Shown: in pieces, positions 11,930-22,499 of the stretch
Numbering within the stretch: position 1 is the first letter of the stretch
Layout: every line of letters begins with the position of its first letter
NCBI RefSeq assembly: GCF_910592395.1
Contig: NC_088321.1
Location: 15,748,001-15,812,000 of the forward strand
DNA: 64,000 nt
Source of the DNA: Lineus longissimus
Lineage: Eukaryota > Nemertea > Pilidiophora > Heteronemertea > Lineidae
Reading direction: 5' to 3'
Translations under genes and position numbers: made by a program
Notes under the pieces: generated by a model
Database searches by the model: none
What the model saw: only the letters and a program-made list of their open reading frames with translations
What the model was told of the DNA's origin: nothing

Positions 11930-13012
11930 AAATACCATTACTAGAAAGCATAAACATTATTATGTTGAATTGTCGCCACTGTATCGACCGAAACCGGAAG
12001 CGGTTTTATGCGGGACTAAAATACGGCAACGGAAGGCCCATTCAAATATCTCGTGTGCTTATTTACCGGTGACATTGATCGTTGTCAGTAGATCAAATGT
12101 AACTGAACTTGTCCCCAGGGGTTGTTCCGTTGTTTGCTGGTCATATTTAACGAGGTTAATTACAAGTCATCGTATAATAAAATATCAATTAACAATTAAT
12201 GTATTGGACACGTATTCCCACTCTCTCTCTCGGCTATCCTGACAACCAGCGGTTTTCAATATACTCAACCTGTCGATGAGACGTCGGAGTAAAAACGCCT
12301 AATCTCAGTATGCTCTCAAGCTCTCTCCAGCAGGGGGCCATCGTTTCTTGTCTACTGATGGTACCACGGCCTGGTTCCACTTAATTGGGGTTGTGCCGCG
12401 CCAATCCGGGTATCCCGAAATGGAAGGATCACTTTCCCAGTATATGGTGCCAATGCAAATGGTTCATTTTTGTCTTATTTCTGTGGCAGCGCATGCGGGG
12501 GGTATACTTCTGACCAGGAAAATCCTACGCCCAAGTTGTCCTTTTAAAATGCTAAGCGTTTGGCCCCAGGATCATATCTCCGATGTCACAAATACTATGT
12601 AGAAATCATGCCATGAATGATATGCCGTCCTGGTACCAATTGTTTTCGATAAATATACTCCGTACGCCTCTCATACGACGTGATTATGCATGCTAAAGTA
12701 TTGTTCCTTAGTTATACATAAAAATAACATGTTTCCCATCAAAATTGCGTTGAGAAGTTCCCGAAAACATAAAACTTAGCTAATTCAACGGTACCGTTCA
12801 TTCTGCGACACCCTGTATGTAGGGTCGGAATTCCCTTATCTATTTTTAGACTGGGGAATACCATCCGGGCACCTGCCACGTTGTTGAAGAAGCCGAAACC
12901 GAACTACGGATATCGCTTACAAAACAGGCGATAATTCAAAACTTACTGCATCGATTTAAGAAAACTTTGCACCAAACTAAACATAAAAGACTATAGTATC
13001 GTTCACATAAAT
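11930..13012. other. No gene seen; upstream of the TMED gene
   Basis: Unique-looking sequence between the 45-bp minisatellite and the TMED start codon. It must contain the TMED promoter and leader, but no convincing TATA box or other element stands out. Confidence 0.5.
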
Positions 13013-14305
13013 ATGTTGAGTTTAGGGGAGTTACTTGTTGCGTTTTCAGCGTTTTTAGGGACGGCCCTGTGTACAGAGCTGACGTTTACACTACCCGACA
13101 ATGCAAAAGAGTGTTTTTACGAAGTTATTGACAAAGGAGTTAAATCCACCATAGAATTTCAGGTAATTTTTGCTTGTAGTTTTGCTCCTGTGTGCCTGTA
13201 TATAGCGTCTTTATCTGAAAGCAGTCTGTCCAATCGCAGGGCGTTCAAAACCTGTACACGAGGGAAAGTTTCAGAATGACATTTAGGCCTATATCACGTT
13301 TGTCTTGAACTGGAAGACGTAAAAGTTACGGATGACAGCTTGCTTATTATTAGGAGGTCGAGTGCAAATGCCACGAATTCTCATTTAACCCCCTGTCAGC
13401 GTCACCAACATGGCAATGTGGAGGGTCTGTCATATCAACCGAAATCATTTCTTGGTCTTGGATGACAGTTCAGTTGCAAACCGTCTACCTCAATCGCATA
13501 TTTCATGCAATAAATCATTTCTAAAACAAGAATTGTTTTTTCAGGTCATAATGGGAGGAAACTACGATGTCGACATGGAACTTGTCGCACCCAACGGCCA
13601 AAGTCTCTACAAAGACCAGAAGAAGCAATATGACTCGTTCACATGGACCACCGACCAAAAGGGCATCTACAAATTTTGTTTCAGCAACGAATTTAGCACG
13701 TTTACGCACAAGACGGTGTATTTTGACTTCCAAGTTGGGGATGAACCAGCCATCGTACCTGACTTGGCAAAGCAAGCGACTGCGATGACACAGGTAGGTG
13801 ATTCTTTCAAGAATGAAGAATGTCTATTTGGAAATGATAGACCTAACACACCTGCTCCAAGACCAAGGTTGATTTGGTAATTCCATGGACTTGGAGAATA
13901 CTGTACTGAATGGGGTCTTCCGATTGTCTGGTGAAGGCCTGCTGGGACCCATGGACTCAGGACATGGTGAAGTGACCCCCTCCCTTAGGTTTGGAGCTGA
14001 TTTGATGTCTTATCCAGAGTTGTATGTTTTCCTTGTTGAACATATCATCAATTAACTCATTGTCCTTCTTTCAGATGGAAACGTCCGCCGTTGCAATCCA
14101 TGAGGCCCTAAAAGTTGTGAATGACTACCAGACCCATCACAGGCTCCGAGAATCAACAGCACGGGGCTTTGCTGAGGATCTCAATGAACGTGTACAACTT
14201 TGGTCCATAGGGGAATCTATTATTATTCTAATTATAGGAATTGGACAAGTTTTAGTTCTTAGAAGCTTTTTTACGGACAAAAAAGGCACAGTGAGCAGTA
14301 CGTAG
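13013..14305 (+). CDS. TMED7: p24/emp24 family transmembrane cargo receptor (TMED3/7, p24-gamma type)
   Basis: Type I membrane protein of the early secretory pathway; p24 proteins cycle between ER and Golgi in COPI/COPII vesicles and help select cargo. Three exons, 13013-13162, 13545-13793 and 14075-14305, join in phase 0 and give 209 residues, the usual family length. Signal peptide residues 1-20. The GOLD domain follows, with two cysteines (KECFY and YKFCF) expected to form the conserved disulphide. [20 protein letters not shown] is a hallmark stretch of the gamma-type members. A luminal coiled coil (exon 3), one membrane helix near the C-terminus and a short tail starting RSFFTDKK carry the expected FF trafficking motif. 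Overlapping AATAAA signals at 15098-15107 may end the mRNA. TMED3 versus TMED7 cannot be settled because invertebrates usually carry one pre-duplication gene. Confidence 0.95.
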
Positions 14306-15942
14306 TGTTGTTTCTATCTAGACATTTTGGTTGAATCAAAGATATTATGTTTGATCTGGGACTGCTTAAAAATTCCAAGAGACGAAACTTGAACTACCAT
14401 GGGGAGGGGGAGGTCATCAGTATTTGCCAATACACATATCTTTCCCCCTCAATTTTGATATTTCAAGGTGTTGACAGAAGAATGTAAAAACTAAACGATT
14501 GTTGTGGGTCCCATGGGAGCTGATGTGAGCAGCTCATGCAGAATGGCAATACCTTAAAGTTCCTTGGCCTCTGATCACGCTGGTGAGTGCCAGTGTGTCA
14601 AAAATTCTGCCCAAACACATGAAAAGCCTACACCCAATTTTGTGAGGAACTGAAAAAAAACATCGCCGACCGCCATGCTGTTTTGGTCTGTTCATCAAGC
14701 TGGTTCTCGCACGACCGAACCGTTTTTGTAAATAGCTTTTTTAAGGTAAATACTGTATATGAGTATTGCAAAGTGTTTTGTAAAAAATGGACTCAGAAAA
14801 TGTGAGTAATTTGTATAATCCTCTGCCTCTGTATGTCGTCAAGAGAACATTGGACATTTCGAAGGGAAAGAGTAACATTAACTGTATATGCTTTACAATA
14901 TCGTTATAATTTTCTAAGTCCAGTTCAGAAATGAATCGTAACACCATTCACACACCTATAAGTGTGTTCTGTTTGTATCACTGTCATTCAGGAGAATCAG
15001 TTCCCCAACTTACTGAGTGTCCTACGTTATTCTTTTGTATTCAAAGCAGGCTTTCCAACTCACCGAGAAAATTTCGGAGTCTGGAACAGGGAGTAGGAAT
15101 AAATAAAGACCCAGTACACATTTTTGTCTCTAAATAACTTCCTGGTTGACTTGTCGTATACACAAGTATTTTGATTCATTCAGTGTGCGTGGCTGCATCT
15201 CACTCTAGAAATCAGTGGTTACAATGTAGTCTCAGAAGAAAAGCCTTTGTCCCTTGTACCCGAGTGTACTAGTTATTCCCGGTCTACAGAGTGGATCCAA
15301 GGCTTGGGGGTCATGATGAGTTTCAACAGCCTGTAAGATTCAGAAGGTTAATTTCAATCAAGAGAGCCTTGGGAACAAACAATATTGAGGAAGTTGCCCG
15401 GGACTACGACATGCTGTTAGCGTTAACACAACAGTAAATCAAAACTGATGAAAATCAAAAATTCAGTGCTGCCCTTTCTCAAGAAAAAATCGGAAACGTG
15501 TGGGTGCAGGTGTTGAGGGGCCTTTCAGTTAGTTTTTTTGTTTCTTACACATGCAAACAAAATTCGGTTGCCATCTGCCTAAACATAGGTGTCGCTTTCG
15601 GAGTTCTAATGATACATTTAGTACAGTCACATTCACAATTGACATCACAGAATATGCGTATGTTCTACGCGAGGTACAGGTTACTTACACACAAGCTACT
15701 CACAACCCTGTGCATGCTACTTGTCACACAGGCTAGACCTTGGCCATGTTAGCTGCTCTGCACGCAGCTTGCACGGCACCAGAGCATAGGTTTGCGCACA
15801 GCACACGCAATGTCGAAGCATTACATTTTTGGCTGAGTGTATGTTATTTGTGACTGGTGCTGTAGGCGTGGTAAACTCCTCGGGTCAAATACAAAAAGTT
15901 TTGAATTTGTGTCCATTCCAGTGTTGTTAGTTATGAGGTATC
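14306..15942. other. TMED 3' UTR and unassigned sequence
   Basis: The first 0.8 kb is probably the 3' UTR of the TMED gene. Nothing else recognisable was seen between the polyadenylation signals and the fold-back element. Confidence 0.5.
15098..15107 (+). terminator. Candidate polyadenylation signal for the TMED gene
   Basis: Two overlapping AATAAA hexamers about 0.8 kb after the TMED stop codon on the same strand. Another AATAAA occurs near 17624, beyond the fold-back element, and is less likely. Confidence 0.4.
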
Positions 15943-17485
15943 TGCCCATTTCGCCTTAACCTTATTCGCCTTATCCAATTTTGCCTTCTCCCATTTAGCC
16001 TTCTCCTAACTTGCCTTTTCTCAATTCGCCTTCTACGATTTCGCCATCGTCTTATCTCGCCTTTGTTCCAATTGGCCTTCTTCCTAACTCGCCTTCCTCT
16101 CATCTTGCCTTATACTAGTTTACCTTTTCTTATTTCGCCTTTGTCCTATTCTGCCTTGGTTCCATCCTGCCTTATCTCATCTTGCCTTTTCTTGATTGAC
16201 CTTTGTGTCAATTCGCCTTCTTCCCATTTTGCCTTCTCCCGTTTCGCCATATCTCACTTCGCCTTTTATCAATCAGCCTTCGTTAAGCAAGGGGTCTATT
16301 ATTCGCAGGGGGGGGCAGTGTTTTGAGTAGTTTAATGATTCTGTTCAAAAAAACTTTGGGACTTGTATTATCTCATGCTAAGTTATAGCATTGCTGAGAA
16401 TGAAGAACATCAAACATACCAAAACCATCCAAAGGGAACACTGCGTGGGACGTTCTTGAGAGCTAACTCATTCTGTGAGAAGGCCTCATAATTCCCCAAT
16501 GACCAAAGGAATACATCTTCCAGATTGCTGGATTTGAGTAGGCCTATTGACCATAGTCCATAATAAAGAACTTCAGAAGCACTCACACTTTGAATGATCA
16601 ATAAAATACTTAGCACCCCCATCCCTCCTATATAGTACCAGGTCACAAGTCTTACTCATCAAAGAATGCCAAAACACTATGCCAAAATATTTCCATGAAA
16701 GACTTGGAAAACTCTAAGATTTGACAAACATGGGTAAAGATACTAAGTTGGTTTTGGAGATACATGTAAGCTTACATGTGGATGGTTCAGAAGTTATGAA
16801 GATTTGAAAATATTGGTAATTAAGCAGCAGCCTTGGGTAGGGTACCAAAACATAATTCGTGGAAACACTCTTATATGAAAGATTGGTCCCACAAACATGG
16901 GTAAAAGAGACAAAAGTCTTTTGTAATATGGTATGTAATGTAATATGACTATAATGGCTGAGAAGTTATCTACACTTGTAATTTTGGCAATGTCCACCAG
17001 GTTTTGGTTGGGGGTACCCCCGAATGGACCCTAGAAGCCCTTCAACACTGTTGAAGACACTTTCATATGAAAGATTGACTCAACAAACATGGGTAAAGAC
17101 ACCAAGTTTGTTGCAAAGTAGGAAGAAGGCGAAATGGGAAGAAGGCGAAATAATACAAAGGCGGGGCGGGTAAAGGCGAGATAGGATGAAGGCGAATTGG
17201 GACAAAGGTAAATTAGGACAAGGTGAAATAGGAGAAGGCAGATTAAGACAATGGCAAACTGAGACGAAGGCAAGAATGGATAAGGCAACTTGTGATAAGG
17301 CAAGATAAAACAGAGGCAAAATAGCATAAGGCGAAAAATGAAAAGGCGAAAAAAGACAAAGGCGAGATAGAATAAGGCGGATTGGGAAGAGGCGAAATTG
17401 GAAAAGGCGAAATAGGAGAAGGCGAAATGTATATTTTTTAAAGGCAAAATGGGAAAAGGCGAAAAAAGACCAGGCGAAATGGGCA
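15943..17485. mobile_element. Fold-back-like element with tandem-repeat terminal arms
   Basis: The left arm (15943 to about 16275) is a run of degenerate units of about 12-20 bases built on TTCGCCTT(C/A)TCC. The right arm (about 17118-17485) is the same in reverse complement (GGAGAAGGCGAAA). The outer ends mirror each other: TGCCCATTTCGCC on the left, GGCGAAATGGGCA on the right. About 840 bases lie between the arms, with no transposase-like frame. Long inverted arms made of short tandem repeats are known from fold-back elements such as Drosophila FB. No clear target-site duplication was found. Short frames rich in Leu and Phe in the arms are repeat artefacts. Confidence 0.6.
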
Positions 17486-17942
17486 TGAACCAGTTATGAT
17501 GCTAATGCTGTAAAATTGGTCAGGAGCCACTCTTAACTCTTGTCAACTCAAGACGGCTCTTGACTGAGTTTACAGATGTAGGACATAAATGTAGCTGTAC
17601 TTAGAATTTGCTTTTGATTTACTAATAAAAGAATTGTTGTTGAAACAAAGTGATTTGGTAATTTATTAGCTTAAAGTACGTGGTACTGTAAATACGTCCC
17701 TGAGCCGTTCAAACGCAAATAAGGAACTTGGATGTGACGGACTTCCGATTTTCTTGTTGTCATTTGAGAGAATTTGTACTTGGCTCAAGTCCAGCGCCAG
17801 TTAGACGTTATGTCCATATATATTTCAAGGTAGGGCGTTTATGACTGTAAGCTGAGGATACGCTCGGTAGTTGGCCTGAGAAAGGCTTGGCTTTCTTCGT
17901 GTTATTTCAAGTGTTAATATGGGTGGTGGGTCTGCCAAGGAG

Positions 17943-18031
17943 TACACTCCGGATGCAGTGGACCGGCCTCGTTCCTCACCCTAACCAGATTAAGATGACG
18001 CAATGGGCTCCCCAGGGAGTCTAGCTCAGGA
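17943..18031 (+). repeat. Dispersed repeat, copy 2
   Basis: Second copy of the family at 9944-10040. A different family repeats nearby: about 17725-17830 and 19655-19755 share ACTTGGATGTGAC and CTTGGCTCAAG(T/C)CCA, and about 19045-19100 carries part of it. Confidence 0.6.
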
Positions 18032-18369
18032 GCGGCCTCATTATCAACCCGGAAGGCCAAATGCCCGGTGTGCAAGGGATAGTAGTCCTAGGGCTGATAG
18101 TCCGTGTAACAATAGCCCGCATTGCTAAATGTTTTGGTTAGGGTTAGCGGTACAATAGATCATGCTGCTTAATTGGTCAAATACAATGCTACCGGACTAT
18201 GACTCCAGGGGGACTATATCCGCTGTCACACCGGCACCTTTTACCAGACCGCCTAACCCTTTCCCACCAGCGTAGCGGATCGAACCTAAATTATAATGGG
18301 CTCATGCAGCATCTGTACGACATCAGCAACTACATTGGCAGTGTTTTATTGGTTCTGACATGTCTAGAT

Positions 18370-19036
18370 ATCAATTTGGATGGATTTTCAGGGCAAACAC
18401 GAGCGACCCTAAGATGCTGAAAATTTTAGAACGTAATGATAGATACATAATCTGATTGATGCTAAAGCGAAATATCAATATCAATGCTAATTAACCATTT
18501 ATTCTTGCAAATATCACGAAATGATAACTTGTCCTCAAAATATAAAAAAAAAAATTTGAAAATTTTCTTGATGACATGGAAGACAATGTCAGTCTGAGTA
18601 CTGAACCAAGATTTGGGGTGAAAACATCATAGTCTAGTTGATTGAGAGGGAATATCGTTTTCGTGATATTTTGAAGAATTACTGCCAAACCAGCATTGAT
18701 ATAAAAATTTCGCTTTATCATCTATCAGATTATGTATCTATCATCAATATCCCATATTTTCAGCGTTATATCACGCACAGTTTGCGGATATTTCGCTTTA
18801 GCATCAATCAGATTATCTATCTATCATTACGTTCCAAAAGCGTCGGGTCGTGTTTGCCCTGAAAATCCATCCATAAATGACCCAAAATGATATATTTATT
18901 CTTTAAAATATCACGAAATGACAACTTGATCATGTTCTCAAAATATCAATATTTTTTGGAAATTTTCCCGATGACATGGCAGACAATGTCAGTCTGAGTA
19001 CTGAACCAAGATTTGGGGTGAAAACATCAAAGTCTA
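18370..19036. repeat. Inverted repeat with a nested direct duplication
   Basis: Sequence at about 18370-18500 reappears as reverse complement at about 18720-18872 (for example TTTGGATGGATTTTCAGGGC against GCCCTGAAAATCCATCC). A segment of about 125 bases at 18508-18637 is repeated in direct orientation at 18900-19036, sharing GACAATGTCAGTCTGAGTAC and CCAAGATTTGGGGTGAAAAC. This is consistent with a fold-back or MITE insertion followed by local duplication. No coding potential was seen. Confidence 0.7.
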
Positions 19037-20255
19037 TAAAAGGCAATGAACTTCGCTCAAGTCCAGCGCACGTACCTTCGGAGAGATAGGTCCATATACC
19101 ATTATATCAGGCGTTATGAAACTGAAGACTCCTGAACGAATCATGGTGAGACACCCTGTACTTTTGTCTTCGAGGGGGCTTATTTGACAGGCCTATGCTG
19201 AGTTGTCGGCGCCGTTAAGTCTTGTTAATTGGATGGTATCTGGGTTTAGCGGTCAACATAAGGCACACTGCTTGCATTCGCCCGATTTTTAAATGCTCAA
19301 CGGCGGACCTACCGAATAAAATTGATGCACTTTATAAACATTTTTGAAGAATTCTCCAGTACAAGAAAGTCGGGGGTAAAATATTGTAGACCGGCGCTGG
19401 CCTCGAGGAATGGTGGCGCGCGGGCGTTGTATTCGCAAGGGCGAAAGTAAACAACTCATCGCCTGAACTAGTATTTGTGACGAGAGTTTGGATAGTAGCA
19501 ACGTTTACATACAGAGCCATCGATCACCCAAATAACACGAGATCTCGCTGGGAGGCGCGTGGTTTACCAGGCTGCAGATTCCGCTAAATCGCCATAGCCG
19601 GCCGATTATTTTTGGGCGGGCAACTTGCCGGTATCCTTTTCCAAACATAATTCAGGAACTTGGATGTGACAGAGTTCCGTTCCCTTCTTAGCAGTTCGAG
19701 ATCATTTGTCCTTGGCTCAAGCCCAAACTTTGTGTCCATATTGCGCAAAGGCGTTAAGATAACACTGCAGTGGTCTCGCAACAAAGCCTGATCTTTATCG
19801 CGTCCATGCCAATTATCGGGGTAGACCCATATTCATCCCTGGAATATGCTGAGGAAATCTGGAGTTGATGTTAATTTCTCCGACCCTCCTTAATCTACCT
19901 TTCCATTTCGAGCTTCGAGAATTGATATCCATCCGTTGGGGGCGAAAACCTTTAAAGGGACGCCTTTCGTTATTACTGTTGGTCCAGGAAAAAATATCAG
20001 AAATGCAGTTATACACAATGCCCTAGTACGGTTATAATGCATGCAAATTTGCTGAAACTTTGTATCTATAGTATTTGTCCATCCATTTGCACACGTCGGC
20101 ATTTATCGGAAACGTTCGGGCAATCTCCGATTCCCTTTTGGGATGTCGGCATGAAACCGAAACGTTCGGGCAGTCTCAGATTGACGTTGTATGTGTCAGT
20201 GTTCCGAATAGTTCCAATCCAAATACTTCCGATTATTCCCGACGAAGGGGGGGGG
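19037..20255. other. No gene seen; fragments of dispersed repeats
   Basis: Contains one or two copies of the dispersed family described at 17943 and a local duplication near 20105-20170 (GAAACGTTCGGGCA(A/G)TCTC twice, 56 bases apart). No exon recognised. Confidence 0.5.
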
Positions 20256-20257
20256 GG

Positions 20258-20440
20258 GGTCAGTAGCAGAGTGTTTAGAGCGCCGGGCTTATAAACAGGA
20301 TCTCGTAGATTCGATACACAGACTGATCAGCACTGTTTTATTTTGCGTCCTTGGGCAAGGCACTTGCACACAATTAACCCTACTTGCTTTTCTCCAACCA
20401 GGAGTCCATTGGTACCAGGCTTGCCTGGGAAGTAAACCTG
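20258..20440 (+). mobile_element. tRNA-derived SINE
   Basis: The 5' part has tRNA-like internal promoter boxes: TAGCAGAGTGTTTAGAGCG (A box) and AGATTCGATAC (B box). Downstream is a core with TCCTTGGGCAAGGCACTT, a stretch I recall from several metazoan SINE families. It is preceded by a G run. It lies just upstream of the ankyrin gene. Confidence 0.7.
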
Positions 20441-20771
20441 TCATAGACCAGCATCCTATCGAGATTTATGCCCGGGCATATTTCTGAATTTTCTCCACTC
20501 CTGCCAGCCATTGGTTTGAGGTGCCTCGTGACAAACCGACCGGGATCACTCGTTAATTGGTCTGGCGCTGTGCCAACGGTCTGTGTGCAAAGACCACACC
20601 TCAACGCGAACTCACATTTTTCTTCGCTGTTTGAAAATGCCATGGCGACAGAAAAGCTGGCTATATATTCAGGAAATACTCGCACTTTGTTTACTCTGGA
20701 CATTGAGACCAGGTGACACACGTGAAAGATTTCATCCAAAACAGACCGAGGAATCGAAAACGCCAATGAAA

Positions 20772-22382
20772 ATGGATTCAAGAAAACACCCCGATGATGC
20801 TGATGACATCACGAACGGCAGTGATCTCTTAAAGGCCGCCTGGAAGCGAAAGCTAAGACTCACGCGATTGCTGTTAGAGGGCGACGCCGATATTGAGGTC
20901 ACAAACCGCCGTGGCCAGACATGTCTTATGGTGGCGCTGCTGTCGAGTTTCGCGGAAGAGCAGCATTGTGAACTCACAAATTACTTGCGGTACCTCCTCA
21001 CGAAAGGTGCGGAACCGAATGTGCAGGACATGTATGGAAGGACTGCGTTGCATTACGTATGCATGGTGAATGAAGAAAGCAGCTGTATTTCCCTTCTTCT
21101 AGAACACGGTGCAGATCCGAGTTGCCTGGACAACGACGCCAATACGGCAGTGCATTACGCGGCGAAAATGAGGTCGAGGGCAAATGTGGCTATGTTGGTG
21201 CAGGCGTGCAGGATGCGCGCTAGAAACATAACTATTACGTGGCAGCCAGAGAAATACGACTCCCAAAGCGGCAATGAGGGAGAAAATAGTTTATCTGATG
21301 ACGCGTATGACTCATCTGGCTACGTCACGCCCTCTGGTATCATGCCTCAAGTGGAGTTTAAAACGTACCCGCACACCGGAAATGATATCATTCACGACAC
21401 GGGATCGCTACCTTCAGCAAGTGCGGATGACGGCAAGTACCGTGTTTTTTTTCCCTTGAGGATTTTACCCTTGCACCCGTCGTCTTGCAGAAATCAGCCA
21501 ATGTGCCGTCAATCTGACCTTTGTCACGACTCGATTGCGACACAGTGCGTCAAGATAGACCTTTCCTCCAGCCCCAACAAAGCCGGGCGTTCCAGAATCG
21601 ATTCATACAACAAACTAAGATTGCCCGAGATCAACAACGCGATATATCTCAGTAAACGGCGTCAAAGTTACCAGGGACAGTCCTTACACAATTCACCACC
21701 GATATTGATAGACAAGAGGCATCATTCACTCGATAGCGAGATGCGAGGTAGTGGTCTGCCGCCTGACGAAGCATCGTCTACAGACCAGTTTTCATTCCCG
21801 CCAATTCGCAGTGCTTTAGAACGTAGGAGGGCGAGCTACGACGACGATTTCCGGCGGAGCTTGCAAAGTGATAAGGCGACGATGATCTCTGAGAAAAGTG
21901 GTCTGCGACGGGAACAGTCGGCACTATTGCCGTTGGTGGAGCCGCAGCCTGATGAAGGCGCTAATATCGCGTCGCCTCGATTGGTGTGCACGCAAGCTAG
22001 CCACGTCATTTCCGCCGAAGGGCGCAGGTCGGGTTTTCTGTCCAAAGAATTCACATACAGCTGCCCCATCGAAGGGGAGAGGCATTTCCAAAAGCAGTAC
22101 CGGCAACAACAGGGCCGCAGCCCTGCTTGCACAACCCACCGGCTGCTTTCAGGATTAGGGTTGGACGACAAACGCATCTCGGGCCATCAGAAAATCAGTA
22201 CTCTGCCTGGTATTGCTCGATTGAACAATCATCAGAATACTGTCCCGTCTCCTCCAATTGATATCCCAGAAAATGAGGTAACAACGAGACGGAGGAGATT
22301 CCGTAACCGTGGATCGAATTCAAGCACCATTGATAATTCTGACGTTGCCGCGAGCGGCGTTAGCGCCCATAGCGGCAGATGA
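20772..22382 (+). CDS. Ankyrin-repeat protein, ANKRD34-like, single exon
   Basis: 536 residues from the ATG at 20772, chosen because AAAATGG is a good initiation context; an in-frame ATG sits two codons earlier, and the frame stays open back to 20583 beside the SINE without looking coding. About four ankyrin repeats span roughly residues 17-150 (LLKAAWKRKLRLTRLLLEG; RGQTCLMVALL; GRTALHYVCM; NTAVHYAAK). The rest is a long polar region rich in Ser, Arg and Pro, probably disordered, with RRASYDDDFRR and RRRRFRNRGS-like basic patches that could be phosphorylation or 14-3-3 sites (inference). The opening repeat and the domain layout resemble vertebrate ANKRD34 proteins, which also have intronless coding regions; their function is poorly known. 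Ankyrin repeats mediate protein binding. Confidence 0.85.
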   Translation: MDSRKHPDDADDITNGSDLLKAAWKRKLRLTRLLLEGDADIEVTNRRGQTCLMVALLSSFAEEQHCELTNYLRYLLTKGAEPNVQDMYGRTALHYVCMVNEESSCISLLLEHGADPSCLDNDANTAVHYAAKMRSRANVAMLVQACRMRARNITITWQPEKYDSQSGNEGENSLSDDAYDSSGYVTPSGIMPQVEFKTYPHTGNDIIHDTGSLPSASADDGKYRVFFPLRILPLHPSSCRNQPMCRQSDLCHDSIATQCVKIDLSSSPNKAGRSRIDSYNKLRLPEINNAIYLSKRRQSYQGQSLHNSPPILIDKRHHSLDSEMRGSGLPPDEASSTDQFSFPPIRSALERRRASYDDDFRRSLQSDKATMISEKSGLRREQSALLPLVEPQPDEGANIASPRLVCTQASHVISAEGRRSGFLSKEFTYSCPIEGERHFQKQYRQQQGRSPACTTHRLLSGLGLDDKRISGHQKISTLPGIARLNNHQNTVPSPPIDIPENEVTTRRRRFRNRGSNSSTIDNSDVAASGVSAHSGR

Positions 22383-22490
22383 TGTATCTGACTAGGACTG
22401 TGAGGCGTGGGGTGAAATAACAAAATGTTAAATGTTGTCCCCTAAATGTGCTATATTTCAAAATGAATGTTGTTGTCACCTTCTTATGGA

Positions 22491-22496
22491 AATAAA
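22491..22496 (+). terminator. Polyadenylation signal of the ankyrin gene
   Basis: AATAAA about 110 bases after the stop codon, followed by a T/G-rich stretch. Good position for a compact 3' UTR. Confidence 0.6.
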
Positions 22497-22499
22497 GTA

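Noticed and set aside
13410-13880. 156-codon frame inside the TMED gene
   Set aside because: It reads through the intron before TMED exon 2 and past the exon 2 donor.
20583-20771. N-terminal extension of the ankyrin protein
   Set aside because: The frame is open but lies next to the SINE, has poor initiation context and does not look like coding sequence.
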